DNA from: Hylemonella sp. | GTDB lineage: Bacteria; Pseudomonadota; Gammaproteobacteria; Burkholderiales; Burkholderiaceae_C | Length of the DNA stretch: 51,711 nucleotides | Direction: 5' to 3' | Assembly (NCBI GenBank): GCA_030695415.1 | Contig: JAUYQZ010000024.1 | Coordinates: 1-51,711, forward strand | Shown: positions 1-8,083 of the stretch, piece by piece | Position numbering within the stretch: position 1 is the stretch's first letter | Layout: every line of letters starts with the position of its first letter | The notes under the pieces: model-generated | Told to the model about the DNA's origin: nothing | Seen by the model: only the letters and a program-made list of their open reading frames with translations | Database searches by the model: none | Position numbers and translations under genes: made by a program

Positions 1-1
1 C

Positions 2-1147
2 GCGCTGATGGCCACCGAGTTTCCCGAGGTGCGCGGACGCATCAAGCTCTTGCCCAACGGCCCGCCCGTGCCTTACCCCGTGATGTTCCGTGTGGTCGGC
101 GCCGATCCGCAGGTGCTGCGCGAGCGCGCCGACGAGGTCAAGGCCATCATGCGTGCCAGTGCCAACACGCGCGGGGTCAACGACAACTGGAACGAATCGG
201 TCAAGGTGCTGCGTCTGGAAGTGGACCAATCCAAGGCGCGCGCGCTGGGTGTCAGCAGCCAGTCGATCGCACAGGCCTCGCGCATCAACCTTTCGGGCGC
301 CACCGTCGGGCAGTTTCGCGACGGTGACAAGCAGATCGACATCGTGCTGCGCCAACCGCTGGACGAGCGCAACGCCATCTCGGACCTGGGCAACGGTTAC
401 TTGCCCACCGCGTCGGGCAAGACCATTCCGCTGACCCAGATCGCCAAACCGGTCTTTACCTGGGAGCCCGGTGTCATGTGGCGCGAAAACCGCGACTACG
501 CCATTACCGTGCAAAGCGACATCGTCGAAGGCCTGCAGGGTGCCACCGTCACCAACGAATTGCTGCCCAGGTTGCGGGCACTGGAGGCCAAATGGCCCCA
601 GGGCTACAAGCTGCAGGTGGCTGGCGCTGTGGAAGAGAGCTCCAAGGGGTCGTCCTCCATTGCCGCGGGCATTCCCATCATGCTGTTCATCACTTTCACC
701 CTGCTGATGCTGCAACTGCACAGCTTCAGCCGCGCCATGCTGGTGTTCCTGACCGGGCCGCTGGGCATTGCAGGTGTCGCGGCCGCGCTGCTGCTGCTGG
801 ACCGGCCATTCGGCTTTGTGGCGCTGCTGGGCGTGATCGCGCTCATGGGCATGATCCAGCGCAACTCGGTCATCCTGATCGACCAGATCGAGCAGGACAG
901 GGCGCGCGGCGTGGCGGCCTGGACGGCCATCGTCGAGGCGGCTGTGCGCCGGCTGCGGCCCATCGTGCTGACGGCTGCGGCGGCCGTGCTGGCCATGATC
1001 CCGCTGTCGCGCTCGGTGTTCTGGGGACCCATGGCGGTCGCCATCATGGGCGGGCTGGTGGTGGCCACGGCACTGACGCTGCTGGCGCTTCCGGCGATGT
1101 ACGCCGCATGGTTTCGCGTCAAGCGGGAACCGCCGGAGTTTGCATAA
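2..1147 (+). CDS. RND-family efflux transporter, C-terminal part (partial)
   Basis: This is the 3' end of an inner-membrane RND (resistance-nodulation-division) pump that exports drugs or other compounds using the proton gradient. The frame is open from the window edge, so the start lies upstream; the first internal ATG is at position 8. About 380 residues are present. They cover the second periplasmic porter region and then the C-terminal membrane segments, with stretches such as IAAGIPIMLFITFTLLML and FGFVALLGVIALMGM followed by the loop QRNSVILIDQIEQDRARG, which is typical of the family. The last residues run straight into the leucine tRNA region, so the gene is the last of its operon here. 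The substrate cannot be told from this fragment. A metal (CzcA) pump seems less likely than an HAE1-like or MdtB-like pump, but that is only an impression. Confidence 0.88.
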   Translation, partial: ALMATEFPEVRGRIKLLPNGPPVPYPVMFRVVGADPQVLRERADEVKAIMRASANTRGVNDNWNESVKVLRLEVDQSKARALGVSSQSIAQASRINLSGATVGQFRDGDKQIDIVLRQPLDERNAISDLGNGYLPTASGKTIPLTQIAKPVFTWEPGVMWRENRDYAITVQSDIVEGLQGATVTNELLPRLRALEAKWPQGYKLQVAGAVEESSKGSSSIAAGIPIMLFITFTLLMLQLHSFSRAMLVFLTGPLGIAGVAAALLLLDRPFGFVALLGVIALMGMIQRNSVILIDQIEQDRARGVAAWTAIVEAAVRRLRPIVLTAAAAVLAMIPLSRSVFWGPMAVAIMGGLVVATALTLLALPAMYAAWFRVKREPPEFA

Positions 1148-1207
1148 ACCCGTGCGGTCCAGGGTAGCGGCGCGGGCATCGCATAAAATGTCGGGTTGCC
1201 CGCAAGG

Positions 1208-1294
1208 GCGCGGGTGGCGAAATTGGTAGACGCACCAGGTTTAGGTCCTGACGGTGGCAACACTGTGGGGGTTCGAGTCCCCCCCCGCGCACCA
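1208..1294 (+). tRNA. tRNA-Leu (anticodon UAG)
   Basis: This is an 87-nt class II tRNA with an acceptor stem GCGCGGG pairing with CCCGCGC, a long variable arm, a T-loop GTTCGAGTC and an encoded CCA end. The anticodon loop reads TTTAGGT, giving anticodon UAG, so it is leucine. A possible -10 element TAAAAT lies at 1184-1189. The gene sits 87 nt upstream of tig and could be co-transcribed with it. Confidence 0.95.
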
Positions 1295-1381
1295 GTCCGG
1301 GCTGCCCATGGGGCCACCGGACCGGCCGGGAGTGCGGCTGCCAAGCCGTCCCCGTTTTTAAATTTTTGGAGTGAGAGCATC

Positions 1382-2692
1382 ATGGCCGTTACCGTTGAAA
1401 CCCTCGAGAAGCTCGAGCGCAAGATCACCCTGAGCCTGCCGCTGGCAGCCATTCAGTCGGAAGTCGAGACGCGCCTCAAGAAACTGGCGCGCACTGTCAA
1501 GATGGACGGCTTCCGTCCCGGCAAGGTGCCGATGAACGTGGTGTCGCAGCGTTATGGCTATTCCGTGCACTACGAAGTGCTGAACGACAAGGTCGGCGAA
1601 GCCTTCAGCCAGGCCGCCAACGAAGCCAAGCTGCGGGTGGCCGGCCAGCCGCGCATCACCGAGAAGGACGGCGCGCCGGAGGGTGAGGTCAGCTTCGATG
1701 CCGTGTTCGAGGTCTACCCGGAAGTCAAGATCGGTGAGCTGAGCGGTGCCGAGATCGAGAAGCTGAACTCCGAGGTCAGCGAGGCCGCGATCCAGAAGAC
1801 CCTGGACATCCTGCGCAAGCAGCGACGCACCTTCGCCCAGCGTGCCATGGACGCGGCCGCCCAGGACGGCGACCGCGTGACCGTGGACTTCGAAGGCAAG
1901 ATCGACGGCGAGCCCTTTGCCGGCGGCAAGTCGGATGATTTCCAGTTCCTGGTCGGCGATGGCCAGATGCTCAAGGAGTTCGAGGACGCTGTGCGTGGCA
2001 TGAAGTCCGGTGAAAGCAAGACCTTCCCGCTGGCCTTCCCGGCGGATTACCATGGCCAGGACGTCGCCGGCAAAACCGCCGATTTCATGGTCACGCTCAA
2101 GAAAATCGAGGCGGCTCATCTGCCCGAAGTCAACGATGCACTGGCCAAGTCGCTGGGCGTGGCCGAAGGCACCGTGGCCGCCCTGAACGCCGACATCAAG
2201 AAGAACCTGGAGCGTGAGGTCAAGTCGCGCCTGGCCGCCCGCAACAAGCAGGCCGTCATGGACGCGCTCGTGGCCAAGGCCGAACTGGATGTTCCCAAGT
2301 CCATCCTGCAGGCCGAGATCGACCGCATGGTCGAGGGTGCCCGCGCCGACCTCAAGCAGCGCGGCATCAAGGACGCCGACAAGGCACCGATTCCCGGCGA
2401 GATGTTCCAGCCGCAGGCGGAGCGTCGCGTGCGCCTGGGCCTGGTGGTGGCCGAACTGGTTCGTCAGAACAGCCTGCACGCCACCCCGGAGCAGATCAAG
2501 GCCCACGTGGACGAGCTGGCAGCCAGCTACGAGCGTCCGGAAGACGTCAAGCGCTGGTACCTCGGCGACAACCGCCGCATGGCCGAGGTCGAGGCCGTGG
2601 TGATCGAGAACAACGTCACCGAATTTGTGCTGTCCAAGGCCAAGGTGAGCGAAAAGGCGATTTCCTTCGACGAACTGATGGGCCAGGCCTGA
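1382..2692 (+). CDS. tig: Trigger factor, ribosome-associated chaperone
   Basis: Trigger factor is a ribosome-bound chaperone and peptidyl-prolyl isomerase that meets nascent chains at the exit tunnel. The product is 436 aa, the usual family length. The N-terminal ribosome-binding domain carries the signature GFRPGKVP (about residues 43-50), which includes the loop that docks on L23. The FKBP-like isomerase domain follows (about 150-245, with DRVTVDFEGKIDGEPF), then the helical C-terminal chaperone domain. The ATG at 1382 is preceded by TTTTTGGAGTGAGAG, a good ribosome-binding site, and begins MAVTVETLEKLERK as in homologues; in-frame codons further upstream overlap the tRNA and are rejected. 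It heads the conserved order tig-clpP-clpX-lon. Confidence 0.97.
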   Translation: MAVTVETLEKLERKITLSLPLAAIQSEVETRLKKLARTVKMDGFRPGKVPMNVVSQRYGYSVHYEVLNDKVGEAFSQAANEAKLRVAGQPRITEKDGAPEGEVSFDAVFEVYPEVKIGELSGAEIEKLNSEVSEAAIQKTLDILRKQRRTFAQRAMDAAAQDGDRVTVDFEGKIDGEPFAGGKSDDFQFLVGDGQMLKEFEDAVRGMKSGESKTFPLAFPADYHGQDVAGKTADFMVTLKKIEAAHLPEVNDALAKSLGVAEGTVAALNADIKKNLEREVKSRLAARNKQAVMDALVAKAELDVPKSILQAEIDRMVEGARADLKQRGIKDADKAPIPGEMFQPQAERRVRLGLVVAELVRQNSLHATPEQIKAHVDELAASYERPEDVKRWYLGDNRRMAEVEAVVIENNVTEFVLSKAKVSEKAISFDELMGQA

Positions 2693-2731
2693 GCGATTCA
2701 TCGGGATCCCGGTCGGTGGGGCTTGGTGCCC

Positions 2732-2757
2732 GGGCTTGCAGTCCGGGCTGCAAGCCC
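2732..2757 (+). repeat. Inverted repeat between tig and clpP, possible weak terminator
   Basis: A perfect 10-bp inverted repeat, GGGCTTGCAG (2732-2741) and CTGCAAGCCC (2748-2757), encloses a 6-nt loop. There is no U-tract directly after it; the nearest T-run is about 20 nt further on. It may attenuate or stabilise the tig transcript, but a classical intrinsic terminator is not supported. Confidence 0.45.
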
Positions 2758-2813
2758 CACTTGCGTTTGGGGCGGTATTTTTTCGGTAAAGTAGACCCAT
2801 ATATGGAGATGAC

Positions 2814-3446
2814 ATGAACCTGCGCAACCCTGCATACAACGGTGCCCTGGATACCCAGGCCCTCGGCATGATCCCGATGGTGATCGAGCAGTCGGGCCGC
2901 GGCGAGCGTTCCTACGACATCTACTCCCGCCTGCTCAAGGAGCGTGTGGTGTTCCTGGTCGGCCCGGTCAACGATCAGACGGCCAATCTGGTGGTGGCCC
3001 AGTTGCTGTTCCTGGAGAGCGAGAACCCGGACAAGGACATTTCCTTCTACATCAACTCCCCCGGCGGTTCGGTGAGCGCCGGCATGGCGATCTTCGACAC
3101 CATGAACTTCATCAAGCCCGATGTGTCCACGCTGTGCGTGGGCATGGCCGCCAGCATGGGGGCCTTCCTGCTGGCCGCGGGCGCCAAGGGCAAGCGCTTC
3201 TCCTTGCCCAATTCGAAGGTCATGATCCACCAGCCCCTGGGCGGCACCCAGGGCCAGGCCACCGAAATCGAGATCCACGCCCGCGAAATCCTCAAGACCC
3301 GCGAGCAGCTCAACAAGATCCTGGCCGAGCGCACCGGCCAGCCCCTGGAGAAGATCGAGCGCGACACCGAGCGGGATTACTACCTCTCGGCCGACGAGGC
3401 CAAGGATTACGGCCTGGTGGACCAGGTCATCGCCAAGCGCCCTTGA
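2814..3446 (+). CDS. clpP: ATP-dependent Clp protease proteolytic subunit
   Basis: ClpP is the tetradecameric serine peptidase barrel that degrades substrates unfolded by ClpX or ClpA in the cytosol. The product is 210 aa. The catalytic triad is visible as Ser114 (GMAASMG), His139 (MIHQPLGG) and Asp188 (ERDTERD), three residues later than in the E. coli precursor. The ATG at 2814 follows a GGAG at 2805-2808 with normal spacing. It lies 121 nt after tig and 93 nt before clpX, its ATPase partner. The second ATPase, clpA, and its adaptor clpS are at the other end of this window. Confidence 0.98.
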   Translation: MNLRNPAYNGALDTQALGMIPMVIEQSGRGERSYDIYSRLLKERVVFLVGPVNDQTANLVVAQLLFLESENPDKDISFYINSPGGSVSAGMAIFDTMNFIKPDVSTLCVGMAASMGAFLLAAGAKGKRFSLPNSKVMIHQPLGGTQGQATEIEIHAREILKTREQLNKILAERTGQPLEKIERDTERDYYLSADEAKDYGLVDQVIAKRP

Positions 3447-3539
3447 TGGGCCTGTTGTTTTCTGGCGCCAGTTCCGCGGTCGGGGCTGGCGCGGCTTGGT
3501 TATCATAGATTCGGTAAACCCCGAAAAGGCGTTCCTCAC

Positions 3540-4805
3540 ATGGCCGACAAAAAAGGCACGACCAGCGAAAAAACCCTGTACTGCTCTTTCTGCGGCAAGA
3601 GCCAGCACGAGGTCAAGAAGCTGATTGCCGGTCCTTCGGTTTTCGTCTGCGACGAATGCATCGAGTTGTGCAACGAAATCATCCGGGATGAGTTGCCGGC
3701 GAGCACCGAGTCCACGGAAGGGCGCGGCAACCTGCCCATACCGTCCGAGATCAAGCTCAACCTGGACAACTACGTGATTGGGCAGGAAGCCGCCAAGCGC
3801 ACGCTGGCGGTGGCGGTCTACAACCACTACAAACGGCTGCAGCACAAGGAGCAGGCGCGTAAGGACGATGTCGAGCTGAGCAAGAGCAACATCCTGCTGA
3901 TCGGCCCCACGGGCTCGGGCAAGACACTGCTGGCGCAGACGCTGGCGCGCCAGCTCAACGTTCCCTTCGTCATGGCCGATGCCACCACGCTGACCGAAGC
4001 CGGCTACGTGGGCGAGGATGTCGAGAACATCATTGCCAAGCTGCTGCAAAGCTGCAATTACGAAGTCGAACGCGCGCAGCGCGGCATTGTCTACATTGAC
4101 GAGATCGACAAGATTTCGCGCAAGTCCGACAACCCTTCCATCACCCGCGACGTGTCAGGTGAAGGCGTGCAGCAAGCCCTGCTCAAGCTGATTGAAGGCA
4201 CCATGGCCAGCGTGCCGCCGCAGGGCGGGCGCAAGCATCCCAACCAGGATTTCATCCAGATCGACACCACCAACATCCTTTTCATCTGTGGCGGCGCTTT
4301 TGCCGGCCTGGAGAAGGTGATCGAGAACCGTACCGAGTCGTCCGGCATCGGTTTTGGCGCGGCGGTCAAGAGCAAGAAGCAGCGCAGCCTGACCGAGGTG
4401 TTCAAGGACGTCGAGCCTGAGGATCTGATCAAGTTCGGCCTCATTCCCGAACTGGTGGGGCGCATGCCCGTGGTGGCCACGCTGGCTGAGCTCAGCGAGG
4501 ACGCACTGGTCCAGATCCTGACCGAGCCCAAGAACGCCCTGCTCAAGCAGTACGCCAAGCTGTTTGCCATGGAGGGTGTGGACCTGGAGATTCGCCCTGC
4601 CGCGCTCAAGGCCATTGCCCGCAAGGCGCTGGCCCGCAAGACCGGTGCGCGTGGGCTGCGCTCCATCCTGGAGCAGTCCCTGATCAACACCATGTTCGAG
4701 CTGCCGGGCATGACCAACGTCGAGCGGGTGGTGGTGGATGAGTCCACCGTCGAGGAAAACAAGCCGCCCTTGCTGGTGTATCGCGAGGCGGCCAAGAAGG
4801 CCTGA
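3540..4805 (+). CDS. clpX: ATP-dependent Clp protease ATP-binding subunit ClpX
   Basis: ClpX is the AAA+ hexameric unfoldase that recognises tagged substrates and threads them into ClpP. The product is 421 aa. The N-terminal zinc-binding domain has Cys15, Cys18, Cys37 and Cys40. Walker A is GPTGSGKT (122-129), the pore loop GYVG is at 155-158, and Walker B is IVYIDEID (183-190). The arginine-finger and sensor regions of a normal ClpX follow, and the protein ends at the usual place. It sits between clpP and lon, in the standard proteobacterial order. Confidence 0.98.
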   Translation: MADKKGTTSEKTLYCSFCGKSQHEVKKLIAGPSVFVCDECIELCNEIIRDELPASTESTEGRGNLPIPSEIKLNLDNYVIGQEAAKRTLAVAVYNHYKRLQHKEQARKDDVELSKSNILLIGPTGSGKTLLAQTLARQLNVPFVMADATTLTEAGYVGEDVENIIAKLLQSCNYEVERAQRGIVYIDEIDKISRKSDNPSITRDVSGEGVQQALLKLIEGTMASVPPQGGRKHPNQDFIQIDTTNILFICGGAFAGLEKVIENRTESSGIGFGAAVKSKKQRSLTEVFKDVEPEDLIKFGLIPELVGRMPVVATLAELSEDALVQILTEPKNALLKQYAKLFAMEGVDLEIRPAALKAIARKALARKTGARGLRSILEQSLINTMFELPGMTNVERVVVDESTVEENKPPLLVYREAAKKA

Positions 4806-4872
4806 AGCAGCGGGTTTTCCTGCCCCACCTTCATGGTTTTGACCTTGTAGCCCGTCTCATAATCAAAGCCGG

Positions 4873-4900
4873 GTTGAAAATTCCGATCAGCCAACCATAT
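4873..4900 (+). promoter_or_regulatory. Sigma32-like heat-shock promoter before lon
   Basis: GTTGAAA (4873-4879) and ACCATAT (4894-4900) are separated by 14 nt. The RpoH consensus is CTTGAAA, 11-16 nt, CCCATNT, so each element differs at one position. It lies 26 nt upstream of the lon start, and lon is a classic RpoH target. Confidence 0.6.
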
Positions 4901-4926
4901 TCAACAGGTCATCCAAAGGTTTACCC

Positions 4927-7362
4927 ATGTCCGGTCATACCCCCCTGCCTGCCACCCCCATCGAATTGCCGCTCCTGCCGCTGCGCGATGTCGTGATCTT
5001 CCCGCACATGGTGATCCCGCTGTTCGTGGGTCGTCCCAAGAGCATCAAGGCGCTCGAATCGGCCATGGAAGCCGAGCGCCGCATCATGCTCGTGGCGCAG
5101 AAGGCTGCTGCCAAGGACGAGCCGCAGGTCTCCGACATGTTCGAGGTCGGCTGCGTCTCCACCATCCTGCAGATGCTCAAGCTGCCCGATGGCACCGTGA
5201 AGGTGCTGGTCGAGGGGCAGCAGCGCGCCCTGGTCGACAAGATCATCGAAGGCGACACGCATTTCACGGCCACCGTGACGCCGGTTCAGGCCGTTACCGA
5301 GGCCGGCGCTGACGAGCCCAAGCAGGCCAGCGAGATCGAAGCCCTGCGCCGCGCCGTGATGCAGCAGTTCGACCAGTACGTCAAGCTCAACAAGAAGATC
5401 CCGCCCGAAATTCTGACCTCCATCTCCAGCATCGACGATCCGGGTCGCCTGGCCGACACCATTGCCGCGCATCTCCCGCTCAAGCTGGAGAACAAGCAGA
5501 CCGTGCTGAGCCTGTCCGACATCAAGGAGCGTCTGGAGAACCTGTTCGAGCAGATCGAGCGCGAGGTGGACATCCTCAACGTCGACAAGCGCATCCGCGG
5601 CCGCGTCAAGCGCCAGATGGAGAAGAACCAGCGCGACTTCTACCTGAACGAGCAGGTCAAGGCCATCCAGAAGGAGTTGGGCGAGGGCGAAGACGGCGCC
5701 GACATCGAAGAGATCGAGAAGAAGATCAAGGCGGCCAAGATGCCCGCGGAAGCCCGCAAGAAGGCCGAGAACGAGCTCAAGAAGCTCAAGCTCATGTCGC
5801 CCATGTCGGCCGAAGCCACGGTGGTGCGCAACTACATCGACACCCTGGTGGGCCTGCCCTGGAGCAAGAAGACCAAGATCAAGCACGACCTGACCAATGC
5901 CGAGGCGGTGCTCAACGAAGACCACTTCGGCCTGGAAAAAGTCAAGGACCGCATTCTTGAGTATCTTGCTGTGCAGCAGCGGGTCGACAAGGTCAAGGCA
6001 CCGATCCTGTGCCTCGTGGGCCCGCCGGGCGTGGGCAAGACCTCGCTGGGGCAGTCGGTGGCCAAGGCCACCGGTCGCAAGTACGTGCGTATGGCGCTGG
6101 GCGGCATGCGTGACGAGGCCGAGATCCGTGGCCACCGTCGGACCTACATCGGTGCCATGCCGGGCAAAGTGCTGCAGAGCCTGACCAAGGCCGGCACCCG
6201 CAATCCGCTGTTCCTGCTCGATGAAATCGACAAGCTGGGGACCGACTTCCGCGGGGACCCGTCCAGCGCGTTGCTGGAGGTGCTGGATCCCGAGCAGAAC
6301 AACAAGTTTGGCGATCATTACGTCGAAGTTGATTTCGACCTTAGCGACGTGATGTTCGTGGCGACGTCCAACTCGATGAACATTCCGCCAGCCCTGCTGG
6401 ACCGCATGGAAGTCATCCGCCTCTCGGGCTATACCGAGGATGAGAAGGTCAACATTGCCCAGCGCTACCTGCTCCCCAAGCAGTTGAAGAACAACGGCGT
6501 CAAGGAAGAAGAGTTGCTGATCGTCGAGGATGCCCTGCGCGACATCGTGCGCTACTACACCCGCGAGGCCGGCGTGCGTTCACTGGAACGCGAGATCTCC
6601 AAGATCTGCCGCAAGGTGGTCAAGGGCCTGCAGCTCAAGAAGCTGCAGCCGCTGGTCCAGGTCTCGGCCGAGAATCTCAACGACTACCTGGGTGTGCGCA
6701 AGTACAGCTATGGCCGTGCCGAGCAGCAAAACCAGGTGGGCCAGGTGGTCGGGCTGGCGTGGACCGAGGTGGGGGGCGACCTGCTGACCATCGAGACGGC
6801 ACTGATGCCCGGCAAAGGCGTGATCACGCGCACCGGTTCGCTGGGTGACGTGATGAAGGAGTCGGTCGAGGCGGCCCGCACCGTGGTGCGCAGCCGTTCC
6901 CGCCAACTGGGCATTCCCGACGAGTACTTCGAGAAGCGTGACATGCACATCCACGTGCCCGATGGCGCCACGCCCAAGGACGGCCCCAGTGCGGGTGCCG
7001 CCATGACGACCTCCATGGTGTCGGCTCTGACGGGCATTCCGGTGCGTGGTGATGTGGCCATGACGGGCGAGATCACTCTGCGTGGTGAAGTCACGGCCAT
7101 CGGCGGCTTGAAGGAAAAACTGCTGGCGGCTCTGCGGGGCGGCATCAAGACGGTGCTGATTCCCGAAGAGAACGTCAAGGATCTGCAGGAGATCCCCGAC
7201 AACGTGAAGAGCGGGCTGGACATCGTGCCGGTTCGCTGGATCGACAAGGTGCTGGAGGTCGCACTGGAGCGCAAGCCCACGCCGCTGCCCGACGAGGAGC
7301 CCGCGGTCGCTGCGCCCGTGACCCCGGCCGTGCCGCCGGTGCAGGACGCGATCAAGCATTGA
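4927..7362 (+). CDS. lon: Lon protease, ATP-dependent (LonA type)
   Basis: Lon is a homohexameric AAA+ protease that degrades misfolded and short-lived regulatory proteins. The product is 811 aa. The N-terminal substrate-binding LON domain starts with LPLLPLRDVVIFPHMVIPL. A coiled helical linker follows (EKKIKAAKMPAEARKKAENE). Walker A is GPPGVGKT (365-372). The C-terminal peptidase has the catalytic dyad Ser688 (PKDGPSAG) and Lys731 (GGLKEK), with the 43-residue spacing of E. coli Lon. The last 30 residues are a Pro/Ala-rich tail (TPLPDEEPAVAAPVTPAVPP), a common lineage-specific extension. A sigma32-like promoter lies just upstream. Confidence 0.98.
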   Translation: MSGHTPLPATPIELPLLPLRDVVIFPHMVIPLFVGRPKSIKALESAMEAERRIMLVAQKAAAKDEPQVSDMFEVGCVSTILQMLKLPDGTVKVLVEGQQRALVDKIIEGDTHFTATVTPVQAVTEAGADEPKQASEIEALRRAVMQQFDQYVKLNKKIPPEILTSISSIDDPGRLADTIAAHLPLKLENKQTVLSLSDIKERLENLFEQIEREVDILNVDKRIRGRVKRQMEKNQRDFYLNEQVKAIQKELGEGEDGADIEEIEKKIKAAKMPAEARKKAENELKKLKLMSPMSAEATVVRNYIDTLVGLPWSKKTKIKHDLTNAEAVLNEDHFGLEKVKDRILEYLAVQQRVDKVKAPILCLVGPPGVGKTSLGQSVAKATGRKYVRMALGGMRDEAEIRGHRRTYIGAMPGKVLQSLTKAGTRNPLFLLDEIDKLGTDFRGDPSSALLEVLDPEQNNKFGDHYVEVDFDLSDVMFVATSNSMNIPPALLDRMEVIRLSGYTEDEKVNIAQRYLLPKQLKNNGVKEEELLIVEDALRDIVRYYTREAGVRSLEREISKICRKVVKGLQLKKLQPLVQVSAENLNDYLGVRKYSYGRAEQQNQVGQVVGLAWTEVGGDLLTIETALMPGKGVITRTGSLGDVMKESVEAARTVVRSRSRQLGIPDEYFEKRDMHIHVPDGATPKDGPSAGAAMTTSMVSALTGIPVRGDVAMTGEITLRGEVTAIGGLKEKLLAALRGGIKTVLIPEENVKDLQEIPDNVKSGLDIVPVRWIDKVLEVALERKPTPLPDEEPAVAAPVTPAVPPVQDAIKH

Positions 7363-7395
7363 ACCGGCCATGATCTGAAAAAATCAGTCGCTGTT

Positions 7396-7424
7396 TTGCA
7401 AAGCCGTGAAAATGCAGCTATAAT
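7396..7424 (+). promoter_or_regulatory. Sigma70 promoter for the tRNA-Gly gene
   Basis: A -35 element TTGCAA (7396-7401) and a perfect -10 element TATAAT (7419-7424) are 17 nt apart. Initiation would be expected near 7431, about 9 nt before the tRNA. Confidence 0.75.
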
Positions 7425-7439
7425 TTGAGGCTTGAAAAC

Positions 7440-7515
7440 GCGGGAATAGCTCAGTTGGTAGAGCGCAACCTTGCCAAGGTTGAGGTCGAGAGTTCGAGAC
7501 TCTTTTCCCGCTCCA
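7440..7515 (+). tRNA. tRNA-Gly (anticodon GCC), copy 1
   Basis: This 76-nt tRNA has acceptor stem GCGGGAA/TTCCCGC, D-loop AGTTGGTA, anticodon loop TTGCCAA (GCC, glycine), T-loop GTTCGAGAC and an encoded CCA. It is nearly identical to the copy at 7677. The only two differences are the compensatory pair A7-U66 here against G7-C66 there. Confidence 0.96.
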
Positions 7516-7522
7516 CATTCCG

Positions 7523-7549
7523 AAAAGGGAAGCAAGCGCTTCCCTTTTT
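7523..7549 (+). terminator. Intrinsic terminator after tRNA-Gly copy 1
   Basis: A 7-bp stem GGGAAGC/GCTTCCC (7527-7533 and 7538-7544) with a 4-nt loop is flanked by AAAA and TTTTT, so it could work in both directions. It would make the first glycine tRNA its own transcript, unless readthrough serves the next tRNAs. Confidence 0.8.
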
Positions 7550-7594
7550 CATTCAGGCAATGACCAGTCCCCGGGTTGGTCGTGTTAGTAATCT

Positions 7595-7668
7595 GGCGCG
7601 GTAGCAAAGCGGTTATGCACCGGATTGCAAATCCGTGTAGGTCGGTTCGACTCCGGCCCGCGCCTCCA
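7595..7668 (+). tRNA. tRNA-Cys (anticodon GCA)
   Basis: This 74-nt tRNA has acceptor stem GGCGCGG/CCGCGCC, anticodon loop TTGCAAA (GCA, cysteine), T-loop GGTTCGACTCC and an encoded CCA. It lies between the two glycine tRNAs. Confidence 0.95.
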
Positions 7669-7676
7669 GACTCCAT

Positions 7677-7752
7677 GCGGGAGTAGCTCAGTTGGTAGAG
7701 CGCAACCTTGCCAAGGTTGAGGTCGAGAGTTCGAGACTCTTCTCCCGCTCCA
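7677..7752 (+). tRNA. tRNA-Gly (anticodon GCC), copy 2
   Basis: This is a second 76-nt tRNA-Gly(GCC) with acceptor stem GCGGGAG/CTCCCGC and an encoded CCA. It starts only 9 nt after tRNA-Cys, so the two are probably co-transcribed. Confidence 0.96.
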
Positions 7753-7838
7753 TTTCACATGTTTGATGCTCCTGTCCGCAAGCGCTGAGACCGCCCGGGC
7801 CGCGTCCGTCTTATGCAGGACAATCCAAGGGCTGCATG

Positions 7839-7930
7839 GCCTCGATGGTGAAATTGGTAGACACAGCGGACTTAAAATCCGCCGCTTCCAGAAATGGGGC
7901 GTGCCGGTTCGATCCCGGCTCGAGGCACCA
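7839..7930 (+). tRNA. tRNA-Leu (anticodon UAA)
   Basis: This 92-nt class II tRNA has acceptor stem GCCTCGA/TCGAGGC, anticodon stem GCGGA/TCCGC around loop CTTAAAA (UAA, leucine), a long variable arm and an encoded CCA. Pieces of its variable arm and T-arm recur downstream (see 7964-8027). Confidence 0.95.
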
Positions 7931-7963
7931 TAATTTCAATTTGCGATATCGGTTCGGCAATCG

Positions 7964-8027
7964 CGAACCGGCACGCCCAAGGGCGGTCATGACGAAGCGC
8001 GCTACGCGCGCGGGTTCGATCCCGGCT
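7964..8027 (+). repeat. tRNA-Leu-derived fragments (inverted and direct copies)
   Basis: CGAACCGGCACGCCC (7964-7978) is the exact reverse complement of 15 nt of the tRNA-Leu variable/T-arm at 7897-7911. GGTTCGATCCCGGCT (8013-8027) is an exact direct copy of the tRNA T-arm at 7906-7920. They look like debris of a rearranged or duplicated tRNA. The first copy also forms a local hairpin with CGGTTCG at 7950-7956. No complete tRNA can be folded here. Confidence 0.6.
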
Positions 8028-8083
8028 TGTGCGGATTCGGTGTTGGTTTGATGATTGGCACAGGGCAACACAGAGAGAACACG

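Noticed and set aside
2796..2802. CCCATAT before clpP, resembling a sigma32 -10 element
   Set aside because: It lies only 11 nt before the start codon, has no -35 element at the right distance, and would leave almost no leader.
1358..2869. Long open frame on the minus strand across tig (about 500 codons)
   Set aside because: It is antisense to a certain gene, has a low-complexity His/Leu/Gly/Val composition typical of GC-rich shadow frames, and no ribosome-binding site. The similar frames opposite clpPX, lon, mshE, mshL and icd2 were rejected for the same reason.
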